Source: an uncultured Bacteroidia bacterium (lineage in GTDB: Bacteria; Bacteroidota; Bacteroidia; Bacteroidales; UBA932). From it: 64,000 nt of DNA. A program made the position numbers and the translations under genes. Location: the NCBI GenBank assembly GCA_902785065.1, contig CACZXH010000010.1, positions 1 through 64,000 on the forward strand, given 5' to 3'. Below are positions 45,148-54,276 of the stretch, piece by piece. Numbering within the stretch: position 1 is the first letter of the stretch; the number at the start of each line of letters is the position of its first letter. Under the pieces are notes generated by a model. The model did not search any database, was not told where the DNA came from, and was given only the letters and a program-made list of their open reading frames with translations.

Positions 45148-46436
45148 TAATACTTCGGCCAGCAGGCCTCGAGATAGGCACGGAGGACGTTCTCGTGCTT
45201 GTTGGGCTGCGGCTCATAGAAGACGGTGCCCTTGATGGCATCCGGGAGGAATTCCATGTCCGCGAAATGCCCGGGATAATCGTGGGCGTACTTGTAACCG
45301 TCGCTGTAATTGAGGTCTTTCATCAGCTGCGTAGGCGCATTGCGGATGGGGAGGGGGACCGGGAGGTCACCCGTCTCCCGGACGAGCGCCAGGGCGTTTT
45401 CCAGGGCCATGTAGGAGCCGTTGCTCTTGGGGGAAGAGGCCAGGTAGACCGTCGTTTCGGCGAGCGGAATCCGGCCTTCGGGCATGCCGATCTTGGAAAC
45501 CACCTCGAAACAGGCATTGGCCAGCAGGAGCGCGTTCGGATTCGCCAGGCCCACGTCCTCGGAAGCCGACAGGCACAAGCGGCGGGCGATGAAGAGGGGA
45601 TCCTCGCCCCCTTCGATCATCCGGGCCAGGTAGTAGATGGCCGCATTCGGGTCCGACCCGCGGATGCTCTTGATGAAGGCCGAGATGATATCGTAGTGCA
45701 TCTCCCCGTCCTTGTCATAGATCGCCATGTTCTCCTGGATGCTCTCGGTGACCGACTTGTTGTCAATGACGATGGGAGAGCGGTCCGCGAAGGAGTCCAC
45801 CACGATCTCCAGGACGTTCAGCAGCTTGCGGGCGTCGCCGCCGCTGTAGCGCATCAGGGCGTCGGTCTCCACAACCTGGATTGCCTTGTCCTTCAGGAGG
45901 ACATCCTCCTTCAGCGCACGGTCTAGAAGTACCTGTAAATCATTCTTTTCCAGGGACTTCAGGACAAACACTTGGCAGCGGGAGAGCAGGGGAGTGATCA
46001 CCTCGAAAGAGGGGTTCTCGGTAGTTGCACCGATCAGCACGATGGTGCCCGTCTCCACAGCCCCGAGGAGCGCGTCCTGCTGCGCCTTGTTGAAGCGGTG
46101 GATTTCGTCGATGAAGAGCACCGGCGCGCCGCGCTGGTTGAACAGGCTGTTCGAGCGGGCCTTGTCGAAGACCTCGCGGACGTCCTTGACACCGGAAGTG
46201 ACTGCGGACAGGGTGTAGAACTCCCGGTCCATCGTCTGTGCGATGATATGGGCCAGCGTCGTCTTGCCTACGCCCGGAGGCCCCCAGAGGATGAAGGACG
46301 AAAGGTTGCCGCTCTCGATCATCTTCCGCAGGACGCAGCCTTCGCCCACCAGGTGCTGCTGGCCCACATACTGGTCCAGGGACTGCGGACGCATGCGTTC
46401 CGGCAGGGGAGGGAGCATGGAACTCGACGCGGACAT
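45135..46436 (-). CDS. rarA: Replication-associated recombination protein RarA (MgsA)
   Basis: A 433-residue AAA+ ATPase acting at stalled replication forks. Typical start region MRPQSLDQYVGQQHLVGEG, Walker A GPPGVGKTTLA (near residue 52), Walker B VLFIDEIHRFNKAQQDALL, sensor TTENPSFEV, and a C-terminal tetramerisation domain (AIYYLARMIEGGEDPLFIAR type). It begins 3 bp after the acetyltransferase gene and probably shares its promoter. Confidence 0.96.
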   Translation of the reverse strand: MSASSSMLPPLPERMRPQSLDQYVGQQHLVGEGCVLRKMIESGNLSSFILWGPPGVGKTTLAHIIAQTMDREFYTLSAVTSGVKDVREVFDKARSNSLFNQRGAPVLFIDEIHRFNKAQQDALLGAVETGTIVLIGATTENPSFEVITPLLSRCQVFVLKSLEKNDLQVLLDRALKEDVLLKDKAIQVVETDALMRYSGGDARKLLNVLEIVVDSFADRSPIVIDNKSVTESIQENMAIYDKDGEMHYDIISAFIKSIRGSDPNAAIYYLARMIEGGEDPLFIARRLCLSASEDVGLANPNALLLANACFEVVSKIGMPEGRIPLAETTVYLASSPKSNGSYMALENALALVRETGDLPVPLPIRNAPTQLMKDLNYSDGYKYAHDYPGHFADMEFLPDAIKGTVFYEPQPNKHENVLRAYLEACWPKYYQKG

Positions 46437-46439
46437 GGC

Positions 46440-47573
46440 CTAGATTTCCTTGCTGTAGACGCGACGGCGGCGCTTGAATTCCTTCTGGTACAGGTTCCAG
46501 AGGTTCTGGACGCTGTTGTTGGTCTCCATTTCGGCGTTGGATTCGCCGTACTTGAAACCGCCCTTGATGATCATGGGGATCAAGTCGTTGAAGATCATGG
46601 AATGGATGCCCCGGTTCCGGTAGTCCGGATCCACGGCAATCATCAGCAGTTCCAGGCCGTCCTCATGCTTCCAGTACGTGGATTTGAGGAGATGCCACCA
46701 GCCGAAGGGGAAGATGTAACCGCCGCATTTCTGGGCGGCGCGGGCAATGGAAGGCATCGTCAGGGAAACACCGACCAGTTTTCCCGCCTTGTCTTCGATA
46801 AGGGTGATGTACTTGAGATCGATCAGGCCCAGGTAGGTGTCCACGTAACTGTCGATAACGTCGTCCGGAAGTACCGTAAAATCAAACAGTTGGCTATAGG
46901 CCTTGTTGATCAGGTCGAAGATCTTCCGGCCGTAGCCTTCGCGGCGGACCTCGCGCTTGGTGATCCGGCGGATATGGAGGTTGTACCGCTCCTGCACGAG
47001 CGCAGCGGCGCGGGAAACCTTCTCGGGCACCTGTTCGGGCACGAAAATGCGGTATTCCAGCCAATCATTGACCTTGCCGAGTCCCAGGGCCTCGAAATGG
47101 TCCTTGTAATACGGGAAGTTGTATTTCAAGTTGAAAGAACTGATGTCGTCAAACCCTTCCACGACACAGCCTTCATTGTCGAAATCCGTGAACCCGAGCG
47201 GGCCCGAAATCTGTGTCATCCCGTGCTTCTTGCCGAAGGCGATGACAGCATCGACCAGCGCCTTGGAAACCTCCTTGTCGTCGATGAAATCAATCCAGCC
47301 GAAGCGGACTTCGCGATGGTTCCAGTCGCGGTTCGCGATGTCGTTAATGATAGCGGCTACGCGGCCGACAATCTCACCCTTCTCGTTATAAGCCAGATAC
47401 TTCTCGCACTGGGCATATTTTCCCATCGGGTTCTTGTCCATGTCCAGCGAAGACATCTCGTCCATGAACAGGCTGGGCACATAGTGCGGGCAGTCCTTGT
47501 ACAGCTTCAGGGGGAATTTCACGAACGCGCGCAAATCCTTGCGGCTTTCGACAGTCTTGACAGTTACAGGCAT
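46440..47573 (-). CDS. GNAT-like N-acetyltransferase
   Basis: A 377-residue protein of a Bacteroidetes family with a GNAT-type fold. The C-terminal half has LLMIAVDPDYRNRGIHSMIF, a typical acetyl-CoA pyrophosphate-binding motif (R-x-R-G-I), after a long N-terminal half (VKFPLKLYKDCPHYVPSLFMDE, GPLGFTDFDNEGCVVEGF). The substrate is unknown. A minus-strand TATCTTTG box (47611-47604) lies 30 nt upstream of the ATG. It is cotranscribed with rarA. Confidence 0.82.
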   Translation of the reverse strand: MPVTVKTVESRKDLRAFVKFPLKLYKDCPHYVPSLFMDEMSSLDMDKNPMGKYAQCEKYLAYNEKGEIVGRVAAIINDIANRDWNHREVRFGWIDFIDDKEVSKALVDAVIAFGKKHGMTQISGPLGFTDFDNEGCVVEGFDDISSFNLKYNFPYYKDHFEALGLGKVNDWLEYRIFVPEQVPEKVSRAAALVQERYNLHIRRITKREVRREGYGRKIFDLINKAYSQLFDFTVLPDDVIDSYVDTYLGLIDLKYITLIEDKAGKLVGVSLTMPSIARAAQKCGGYIFPFGWWHLLKSTYWKHEDGLELLMIAVDPDYRNRGIHSMIFNDLIPMIIKGGFKYGESNAEMETNNSVQNLWNLYQKEFKRRRRVYSKEI

Positions 47574-47603
47574 AGGTCTCAGTTTCGCGTATCTTATAGG
47601 TTA

Positions 47604-47748
47604 CAAAGATAGTCATTTATTTTTAACTGGGCGTAGTAAACCGCTCGCCTACTATTTGTTACACAATTTATATTATGTTAAGTAACGGAAAAGAAAAAAC
47701 TCCCCTGCAGCACGGATGTCAAGAATGGACGAAAAATAAGTATATTTG
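47604..47748. promoter_or_regulatory. Divergent -7 boxes between the acetyltransferase and rlmD-like genes
   Basis: Minus-strand TATCTTTG (47611-47604) serves the acetyltransferase gene. Plus-strand TATATTTG (47741-47748) serves the methyltransferase gene, 21 nt before its ATG at 47770. The 130 bp between are AT-rich. No strong -33 elements were found. Confidence 0.55.
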
Positions 47749-47769
47749 TATGTTTTAAGAAAAAGCCAA

Positions 47770-49182
47770 ATGAGCAGGAAAAAAGTCGACCTGAAACTGG
47801 AGAACGTGACGATTGAAGCCGTAGCCGCGGAAGGCAAGGCGCTCACACACGTGGACGGTATGGTCGTCTTCGTCGATTTCGCCGTTCCCGGCGACGTCGT
47901 GGACATCCAGGTGTTCAGGAAGAAGAAAAACTATATGGAGGGATTCATCTCCCGGATGATCCAGCCTTCCCCGCACCGCGTCGAGGCGTTCTGCGAGCAT
48001 TTCGGCGTCTGCGGCGGCTGCCGCTGGCAGCCCTTGCCGTACGAAATGCAACTCGAAGCCAAGCGGCAGCAAGTGTACGACCAGCTGGTCCGGATCGGCC
48101 ACCTCGAGGTCCCGGAAATCCGTCCGACACTCCCCTCCCAGCGCACGCAGTTTTATCGTAACAAGCTGGAATTCAGCGCTTCCAGCAAGCGTTGGGTACT
48201 TCATGGAGAGGATCCGGAAGCCATTCCCGCGGACGACCGCATGGGCTTAGGCTTCCACGTGGGCAAATTCTTCGACAAGGTCCTGGATATCAAGAAATGC
48301 TGGCTCCAGCCGGAACCCTCCAACGCTATCCGCTTGTTTATCAAGCAGTTCTGCATCAAGAACGGATACGATTTCTACGATATCCGCAACAACGAGGGCT
48401 ATTTCCGCAATATGTTTATCCGGACGACGGAAGCCGGCGCGGTCATGCTCATCCTGTGCTTCGCCTACGAGGATTCCGTGAAAAGAATCGCCCTCCTGGA
48501 TGCCCTGGTGGCCGAATTTCCGCAGATTACCTCTCTCTGGTACGTCATCAACGAGAAACTGAACGATTCCATCGGCGACCAGTCCCCCATCCTGTACAAG
48601 GGTGATGACGCCATTTACGAGGAAATGGAGGGTCTCCGGTTCAAAATCGGCCCGAAATCCTTCTACCAGACGAATTCCCTGCAGGCGTACCGCCTGTACA
48701 GCGTCGCGCGCGATTTCGCAGCCCTCACTGGCGACGAGGTGGTCTATGACTTGTACACCGGCACGGGCACCATTGCCCAGTTTGTTTCCCGCCAGGCCTC
48801 GAAGGTCATCGGCATCGAATACGTCCCCGAGGCTATCGAGGATGCGAAAGTCAATGCGGAAGCGAACGGTATCACGAACTGCCGGTTCTTTGCCGGCGAC
48901 ATGAAGGATGTCCTGAACGCAAAGTTCATTGCCCGGCACGGCCGGCCCGACGTGATCATCCTCGACCCGCCCCGGGCCGGCATCCATCCCGACGTGGCGA
49001 AGGTCATCCTGGATGCGGCTCCCGACCGGATGGTCTATGTGAGCTGCAATCCGGCTTCCCAGGCCCGCGACCTGGCTATCCTCTGCGAAGACTATGAAAT
49101 CACGGCGGTCCAGCCCGTCGATATGTTCCCGCACACCATGCATGTGGAAAATGTGTGCGCGCTTAAACGGAAAGTGAAATGA
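47770..49182 (+). CDS. rlmD: 23S rRNA (uracil-C5)-methyltransferase, RlmD/TrmA family
   Basis: A 470-residue RNA m5U methyltransferase. A TRAM domain (residues 1-62) is followed by the iron-sulfur cysteines CEHFGVCGGC (near 76-85), the SAM-binding part (YDLYTGTGTIAQF), DPPRAGIHPDV and VSCNPASQARDL with the catalytic Cys. The family includes RlmD, RlmC and TrmA homologues; the exact uridine is inferred. An upstream TTG in frame at 47746 lies within the -7 box, so the ATG at 47770 is used. Overlaps the antiporter gene by 4 bp. Confidence 0.9.
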   Translation: MSRKKVDLKLENVTIEAVAAEGKALTHVDGMVVFVDFAVPGDVVDIQVFRKKKNYMEGFISRMIQPSPHRVEAFCEHFGVCGGCRWQPLPYEMQLEAKRQQVYDQLVRIGHLEVPEIRPTLPSQRTQFYRNKLEFSASSKRWVLHGEDPEAIPADDRMGLGFHVGKFFDKVLDIKKCWLQPEPSNAIRLFIKQFCIKNGYDFYDIRNNEGYFRNMFIRTTEAGAVMLILCFAYEDSVKRIALLDALVAEFPQITSLWYVINEKLNDSIGDQSPILYKGDDAIYEEMEGLRFKIGPKSFYQTNSLQAYRLYSVARDFAALTGDEVVYDLYTGTGTIAQFVSRQASKVIGIEYVPEAIEDAKVNAEANGITNCRFFAGDMKDVLNAKFIARHGRPDVIILDPPRAGIHPDVAKVILDAAPDRMVYVSCNPASQARDLAILCEDYEITAVQPVDMFPHTMHVENVCALKRKVK

Positions 49183-50135
49183 TCTGGTTGCAAGTCCTTC
49201 TGCTCATCGGCGGTCTCGCCCTGATCGTGTTCGGGGCGGACTGGCTCGTGGACGGTGCCTCGGGCATCGCCCGACGCTTCGGCCTGAGCGAGTTCGTCAT
49301 CGGCCTCACCATCGTCGGCATGGGCACATCGGCCCCGGAGATGGTCGTCAGCTTCATCGGTGCCTTCCAGGGCAATGCCGATATCGCCATCGGCAACGTG
49401 GTAGGCTCGAATATCATGAACACCCTCCTGATCCTGGGCGTCACGGCCCTCATCCTCCCGATGGCCATTACCCCATCCAACTGGAAGCGGGACATCCCCA
49501 TGAACATCCTGATCACGGTGCTCCTCATTGTCCTGGGCCTGGAATACACGATCTTCCGCTTCGGCACCAACGGCCTCAGCCGTGTGGACGGCGGTATCCT
49601 CATCGCCCTGTTTATCGGCTATATGATCCTGAGTTTCAAGGGGAACAAACCCGATGAGGAGGACTCCCCCGCCAAGCAGCGCAGCATCGGGATGTGTCTC
49701 CTGCTCATCGTTGCCGGTATCGCGGGCCTCGCCTTCGGCGGCAAGTTGTTCGTGAACAACGCAACGGAACTTGCCCGCGCCCTCGGGGTCAGCGACAAGT
49801 TCATCGCCATCACGATCCTGGCAGGCGGTACGTCCATGCCGGAACTGGCCACCTGCGTGGTGGCCGCCGCCAAGAAGAAGGGGCAGCTGGCCCTGGGCAA
49901 CATCATCGGCTCGAACGTCTTCAACATCCTGCTGATCCTCGGCGGATCGGCCCTCATCTCTCCCCTGTCCTTCGACCACATCACCTACGTGGACCTCGGT
50001 GTCCTGCTGGTCAGCTCCCTCGTGCTCCTGACCGCGGGCTTCGTGGGTCGCAAGAAGGAGATTGACCGGTTGGACGGCGGGCTATTCCTGTTGATTTGGG
50101 CCGCCTATATGGCGTATTTAATCGTTAATCTATAA
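49179..50135 (+). CDS. Calcium/sodium antiporter (CaCA family, YrbG-like)
   Basis: A 318-residue membrane exchanger with ten or so helices and two homologous halves. Each half has the alpha-repeat: IGLTIVGMGTSAPEMVVS near residue 45 and ITILAGGTSMPELATCVVA near 210. The acidic residues in these repeats bind the exchanged cations. Translationally coupled to the methyltransferase gene and 5 bp before the MscS gene, forming a small ion-homeostasis group. Confidence 0.94.
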   Translation: MIWLQVLLLIGGLALIVFGADWLVDGASGIARRFGLSEFVIGLTIVGMGTSAPEMVVSFIGAFQGNADIAIGNVVGSNIMNTLLILGVTALILPMAITPSNWKRDIPMNILITVLLIVLGLEYTIFRFGTNGLSRVDGGILIALFIGYMILSFKGNKPDEEDSPAKQRSIGMCLLLIVAGIAGLAFGGKLFVNNATELARALGVSDKFIAITILAGGTSMPELATCVVAAAKKKGQLALGNIIGSNVFNILLILGGSALISPLSFDHITYVDLGVLLVSSLVLLTAGFVGRKKEIDRLDGGLFLLIWAAYMAYLIVNL

Positions 50136-50140
50136 AGTGT

Positions 50141-51070
50141 ATGTTGCATTATCTTCTTCAAACCGCTCCCGTCGATGCAGGTAAATTTTCTGCAGACACG
50201 CTCGTCTCCAAGGGAAGCCAGCTCGTGGAAACCATCCGTACCACGCCGGCTGACCAGCTGCTGCAAGGAACGCTTTCATCCGTTGCCAAATTCGGTCTCA
50301 AGGTGCTGCTGGCCCTCCTCATCTATATCGTCGGCGCCTGGCTGATCCGGAAGACCAAAAAGATCATCGCGAAGGCATTCGAGAAGAAGAAATCGGATTC
50401 CACGCTTTCCTCCTTCATCCAGAGCCTGGTGACCGCCCTCCTATGGATTGTGCTCATCCTCGCCATGGTCGGCACGCTGGGCATCAATACAACCTCCATC
50501 GCGGCCCTGCTGGCGGCCGGCGGTATGGCCGTCGGTATGGCGATGAGCGGAACTGTCCAGAATTTCGCCGGCGGTCTGATTTTGCTTGCCTTCAAGCCTT
50601 TCAAGGTCGGTGAATTTATCGAAGCACAAGGGTTTTTCGGCCGTGTTTCAGAAATAACGATCGTACACACGAAACTGGTCACTACGGACAACCGGGAAAT
50701 CACGATTCCCAATGGTGCCATCTCCAATGGAACCATTGACAATTACAGTTGCCGCGAACCGCACCGTCTCAGCCTGAAATTCAATGTCCCCTATGGCACT
50801 GATTTCGACCAGGTCAAGTCGATTCTCCTGGAATTGGTCAAGCAGCAACCCTTGATCCTGAACAAGGAAACTCCAGGCGCGAAGAACCCGAAAGTCTATG
50901 TGGATGAATTGAACGACAGCTCCGTCAGAATCAAACTCCGGGTGTGGGTGCTCGCTCCCAACTACAAGAAAGTCGAACACTGGCTCAACGAAGCCATATA
51001 CAAGGAAATCCCTAAGAACGGAATCTCATTCCCGTTCCCGCAGCTGGATGTCCATATGAAACAAGACTGA
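50141..51070 (+). CDS. Small-conductance mechanosensitive channel, MscS family
   Basis: A 309-residue channel that releases solutes on hypo-osmotic shock. A first helix (about 50-68) and a second (about 100-120) precede the pore-lining TM3, glycine- and alanine-rich (AALLAAGGMAVGMAMSGTVQ), then NFAGGLILLAFKPFKVGEF and the cytoplasmic beta and alpha/beta domains. Ends at a clear terminator. Confidence 0.95.
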   Translation: MLHYLLQTAPVDAGKFSADTLVSKGSQLVETIRTTPADQLLQGTLSSVAKFGLKVLLALLIYIVGAWLIRKTKKIIAKAFEKKKSDSTLSSFIQSLVTALLWIVLILAMVGTLGINTTSIAALLAAGGMAVGMAMSGTVQNFAGGLILLAFKPFKVGEFIEAQGFFGRVSEITIVHTKLVTTDNREITIPNGAISNGTIDNYSCREPHRLSLKFNVPYGTDFDQVKSILLELVKQQPLILNKETPGAKNPKVYVDELNDSSVRIKLRVWVLAPNYKKVEHWLNEAIYKEIPKNGISFPFPQLDVHMKQD

Positions 51071-51076
51071 TAAAGG

Positions 51077-51106
51077 AAAGCGGCCCTTCCGGGTCGCTTT
51101 TCTTTA
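51077..51106 (+). terminator. Terminator after the MscS gene
   Basis: AAAGCGGCCC, a TTCC loop and GGGTCGCTTT form a 10-bp stem with one G-T pair, followed by TCTTT. It reaches the end of the convergent acyltransferase gene (51104) and may serve both directions, since the stem begins with A residues. Confidence 0.75.
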
Positions 51107-52258
51107 TCCTTCCGCTTCGAACTTTTCCTTCATCATCACGGGGTTGCCGTAAATGCGGAGGAAGATGTCGCGGAGTTCTGCGCGGTTCAGCGTCGGTTCC
51201 ACCTGGTCGAGCTGGTGCTCGGTGAATTCCGTGAAGGCTTCCGCTTCCTCGTGGGTGTAGCGGTCCGCGTACTTGAAAGTATGGTTCGCCAGGTCGTAGG
51301 CGATGTAGTTCGTATTCCAGAGCTTGTAGCCGTTGATGACGCGGACGTCCACGGCGTGTCGGATAAGCTGGTAGCGGTCGTTCTTGTCGCAGAGGGATGC
51401 CGCGCGGATCTCGTCCTCGGTAAGCGGGTCGCCGAAGTTCAGGTGCACGTTTCCTTTCCACTGCTTGATACCGAGCATGATGCTTTGCAGGTCCTCGTTC
51501 TCCGTCTTGACGTACTTCTGCGTGCGGGAAATGAGGATCTCGCGCGCCTTGAGGATGTCGCAGGGCTCGTATTCGTAGGAAATCGAAAGCGGGATGATGT
51601 TCAGCTCCAGGAAGTTCTGTACGAAATCCTTGGTACCGCTCATGTCGAACATCTTCAGGAGTCCTTGCTCGGTGATATCGACGCCGTCCTTGGTCCTTCC
51701 CTGCCGCTGGGCGATCCAGACAGAGCTCTTGCCGGTGGTGATGCTCTCGCGGATATACTTGGACAGGACCTGGGAAGACAGGTAGAGCTCGCGGGCCGAA
51801 ATGCCTCGGATGACCTTGATCATCCGGTTGGAGCGGATCAGGCGTTCGATGGTCTTGCTCTTGAGGAGGTTATCGCCCACGCAGATTTCGGTGAGGGGCA
51901 CCTGGTTCCGGAACAGGATCAACTGCGTAAAGGCCGGGTCCAGGATGATGTCGCGGTGGTTGGACATCGCCAGGAATTTGCCCTCAATGGACTTCAACTT
52001 GTTGATGCCGTCGTAGGAGAAGTTATGGACCGATTTCTCAAGGACCCATTCCGTGGCTTTCGACATGACCAGTTTCTGGAAGTCGTCCACGGTGCTGATA
52101 CTGCGGAGGATATCACGCAGGTAGGTTTCGGGCTGGTTGGAGAAGATGTACTTGGAAATCCAGGGTACGTTGGGATGCTCGGCCAGTTTGGACAGGGCGG
52201 CAGCCGCTTCTTCGTCTTTGTACGTCGCAAAGGTACAGAAATAAAGCCAATTTATCAA
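51104..52258 (-). CDS. Phospholipid/glycerol acyltransferase (PlsC-like)
   Basis: A protein of about 384 residues with an acyltransferase core: SNHRDIILDPAF is the H-x4-D motif (as NHRDIILD), followed by later family blocks (IRSNRMIKVIRG; SSVWIAQRQGRTKDG). Such proteins acylate lysophosphatidic acid or other lysolipids. There is no ATG, GTG or TTG between a TACCTTTG box (52236-52229) and the conserved part. The most plausible start is the TTG at 52258, overlapping the queA stop as TTGA; an ACG just after the box is another possibility. It follows queA in the same orientation. Confidence 0.8.
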   Translation of the reverse strand: MINWLYFCTFATYKDEEAAAALSKLAEHPNVPWISKYIFSNQPETYLRDILRSISTVDDFQKLVMSKATEWVLEKSVHNFSYDGINKLKSIEGKFLAMSNHRDIILDPAFTQLILFRNQVPLTEICVGDNLLKSKTIERLIRSNRMIKVIRGISARELYLSSQVLSKYIRESITTGKSSVWIAQRQGRTKDGVDITEQGLLKMFDMSGTKDFVQNFLELNIIPLSISYEYEPCDILKAREILISRTQKYVKTENEDLQSIMLGIKQWKGNVHLNFGDPLTEDEIRAASLCDKNDRYQLIRHAVDVRVINGYKLWNTNYIAYDLANHTFKYADRYTHEEAEAFTEFTEHQLDQVEPTLNRAELRDIFLRIYGNPVMMKEKFEAEG

Positions 52259-53454
52259 GCACGGGCCAGCAGGGAGCTGTCCCCGTAGCTGAGGAAACGG
52301 AAACCGTGCGACAGCGCATAATCGTAGATCGTGCGCCAATCCCCGCCGACGAAGGCGGAAACCAGCAGGATCAACGTGCTCTCCGGCTGATGGAAGTTCG
52401 TGACCATGAGGTCCACCAGGCGGAACCGGAAACCGGGGACAATGATGATCCGCGTGCCGATCTTGAGTTCCGTGAGGTTGTTCGCCTCCAGATAGGAGAT
52501 AATGGCTTCCAAGGCTTCCTGCGTGCTGTACGGGTATTCCCGCTCATAGGGAGCCCACTGAGCCACATCTTCCGGCGCCCCTTTCTCCAGGCAACTCACG
52601 CCGACGTAATAAAGGGATTCCAACGTCCTTACTGAAGTTGTCCCAACAGCAATCAACTTCCTGTCCATCCGGCAGATATCCTTCAGGAGCTGAAGTTTCA
52701 CTACAAATGGTTCCCGGTGCATCGGATGCTCCGAGACCAGGGAGCTCTTGACCGGCAGGAAGGTGCCGGCGCCGACATGGAGGCAAACGGTTTCCGTGTC
52801 GATGCCCTTCGCTTTGATCCGCGTCAGGACATCCTCCGTAAAGTGCAGGCCGGCCGTCGGTGCAGCCACCGAACCGCGGATATGGGCATAGAGGGTCTGG
52901 TACCGTTCGATATCGATCTTTTCCGACTCGCGGTTCAGGTACGGCGGGATCGGAACGGTACCGCAGACCTCCAGGACGCGGGAAAACAGGGATCCGTCCG
53001 TCCAGCGGAATTCCACGACCCCTGTCTGCCCTTCGCGTCTCAACAGCCTGGCTTCCAGGCCCATATCCGGCGTTTCAGGCGTCCGGAAGAGGGTCAGGAC
53101 ATCTTCCTTCCACTTTTTCGCATTGCCGATGACGCACTTCCAGGTGCAAGTCTCCGTCGCAGCGAAAGCCGTTGCATACTCTACAGGACTGACCGGCTCC
53201 AGGCAGAAGATTTCGATGTGGGCGCCTGTCGCGCGCTGGAAATGCATCCGGGCCGGAACGACCTTCGTATCGTTGAAGACCATCACGGCATGATCGGGTA
53301 ACAGATCCGGCAACTGGCGGAAAATAAACTCGTCCACATGGCCGGCTTCATAACGGAGCAGTTTGGAGGAATCGCGTTCCGGGAGCGGATATTTGGCAAT
53401 CCGTCCATCGGGCAGCGGATAATTGTAATCCTCGATATGGATTTCAGGTATCAT
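52255..53454 (-). CDS. queA: tRNA preQ1(34) S-adenosylmethionine ribosyltransferase-isomerase
   Basis: A 399-residue QueA, which adds the ribosyl part of SAM to preQ1 in tRNA to form epoxyqueuosine. Family blocks: PLPDGRIAKYPLPERDSSKLL at the start, VMVFNDTKVVPARMHF, AAPTAGLHFTEDVL, CLHVGAGTFLPVKS and MVTNFHQPESTLILLVSAF. The first ATG is used. Preceded by the long AT-rich intergenic region; downstream the acyltransferase gene overlaps its stop. Confidence 0.97.
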   Translation of the reverse strand: MIPEIHIEDYNYPLPDGRIAKYPLPERDSSKLLRYEAGHVDEFIFRQLPDLLPDHAVMVFNDTKVVPARMHFQRATGAHIEIFCLEPVSPVEYATAFAATETCTWKCVIGNAKKWKEDVLTLFRTPETPDMGLEARLLRREGQTGVVEFRWTDGSLFSRVLEVCGTVPIPPYLNRESEKIDIERYQTLYAHIRGSVAAPTAGLHFTEDVLTRIKAKGIDTETVCLHVGAGTFLPVKSSLVSEHPMHREPFVVKLQLLKDICRMDRKLIAVGTTSVRTLESLYYVGVSCLEKGAPEDVAQWAPYEREYPYSTQEALEAIISYLEANNLTELKIGTRIIIVPGFRFRLVDLMVTNFHQPESTLILLVSAFVGGDWRTIYDYALSHGFRFLSYGDSSLLARA

Positions 53455-53818
53455 GCGTACTTTTAAAATTCAGCGCGAAGTTACGCAATTCTCTACGAAT
53501 TCCGAAATCTCGTACAAGTTGTTTCCGCACACCGTAAATAGCACTCTTTCGTGTTTACAAATGTTAACATACGCAAACTCTACCCCAAGTTATCAACGCA
53601 AACCACAATATTGATCATAAGTATTTATTATTCCGATTTGAGCATTATACTAACTTGTTAATTATCAGTGTTTTACTTTACTCTATTTAAAATATAGATA
53701 AAAGAAAAGTTTTAAACAGGAGCCCTAACTAGGGTGAATTCCAAACAAAAAAGTTATTAATATATAGATATAATACTAATATTCAGCAACTTAATAATAT
53801 TTAACAAACGAATAACTT

Positions 53819-53858
53819 TAGGTACTTTCAAGGCCTTTCGCTCCCCTCTTAGTACCTA
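53819..53858. repeat. 8-bp inverted repeat upstream of the XRE gene
   Basis: TAGGTACT (53819-53826) and AGTACCTA (53851-53858) are exact inverted copies 24 bp apart, about 45 bp upstream of the XRE promoter. They may be regulator-binding sites. Confidence 0.45.
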
Positions 53859-53900
53859 TCCAAGATCATTTTTCCACTTGTATTTTCACTTTAGATTCGT

Positions 53901-53908
53901 TACTTTTG
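53901..53908 (+). promoter_or_regulatory. -7 box of the XRE gene
   Basis: TACTTTTG matches TAnnTTTG and lies 20 nt before the ATG at 53929. A TTTC-like -33 element is possible at 53873-53876 but not strong. Confidence 0.5.
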
Positions 53909-53928
53909 TAACACATAAGGATTACACC

Positions 53929-54240
53929 ATGGACAAACGTCTACAACAGTTCCTGGACGCGGAGAATATCTCGCAGGCGCAGCTCGCCGACACGCTGGGC
54001 GTCGCGCGCGCCGGCATTTCACACATCCTGTCCGGTCGGAACAAGCCGGGATTCGATTTCCTGGAATCCATGGCCGTGCACTATCCGCAGATCAGCATGG
54101 ACTGGCTCCTCACCGGCAAAGGGCGGATGTACAAGGATACGGCCGGCGAGAATCCCGTATTTGCAGCCGTTCAGGCCCCGCGCCGCGTTTCGAAGATTCT
54201 CGTCTTCTACGACGACAACACCTTTGAGGAGTTCCAATAA
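53929..54240 (+). CDS. XRE-family helix-turn-helix protein
   Basis: A 103-residue protein with an N-terminal XRE/Cro helix-turn-helix (residues 4-60: ISQAQLADTLGVARAGISHI, then LSGRNKPGFDFL), the usual second and third helices being complete. The tail FYDDNTFEEFQ is conserved among small Bacteroidetes regulators. The ATG at 53929 (MDKRLQQF) suits the promoter; seventeen upstream codons would cover the -7 box. Target unknown; it may regulate the genes on either side or itself. Confidence 0.88.
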   Translation: MDKRLQQFLDAENISQAQLADTLGVARAGISHILSGRNKPGFDFLESMAVHYPQISMDWLLTGKGRMYKDTAGENPVFAAVQAPRRVSKILVFYDDNTFEEFQ

Positions 54241-54247
54241 GATTTAT

Positions 54248-54255
54248 TATCTTTG
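54248..54255 (+). promoter_or_regulatory. -7 box of the DHODH-like/cinA pair
   Basis: TATCTTTG lies 21 nt before the ATG at 54277, directly after the XRE stop codon. This gives the downstream pair its own promoter. Confidence 0.5.
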
Positions 54256-54276
54256 TAGGACGAAGCGAACGAGAAC

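Larger units (their letters stand above)
53455..53928. other. AT-rich divergent intergenic region; origin or control candidate
   Basis: About 470 bp, far more AT-rich than the surroundings, separates minus-strand queA from plus-strand genes. No gene is seen. It contains an AT-only stretch around 53755-53800, a CCCTA/TAGGG palindrome near 53721-53732, GTTATCAACG near 53588 (a weak DnaA-box match), and an inverted repeat at 53819-53858. It could be the replication origin or simply a large regulatory region. Confidence 0.4.
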
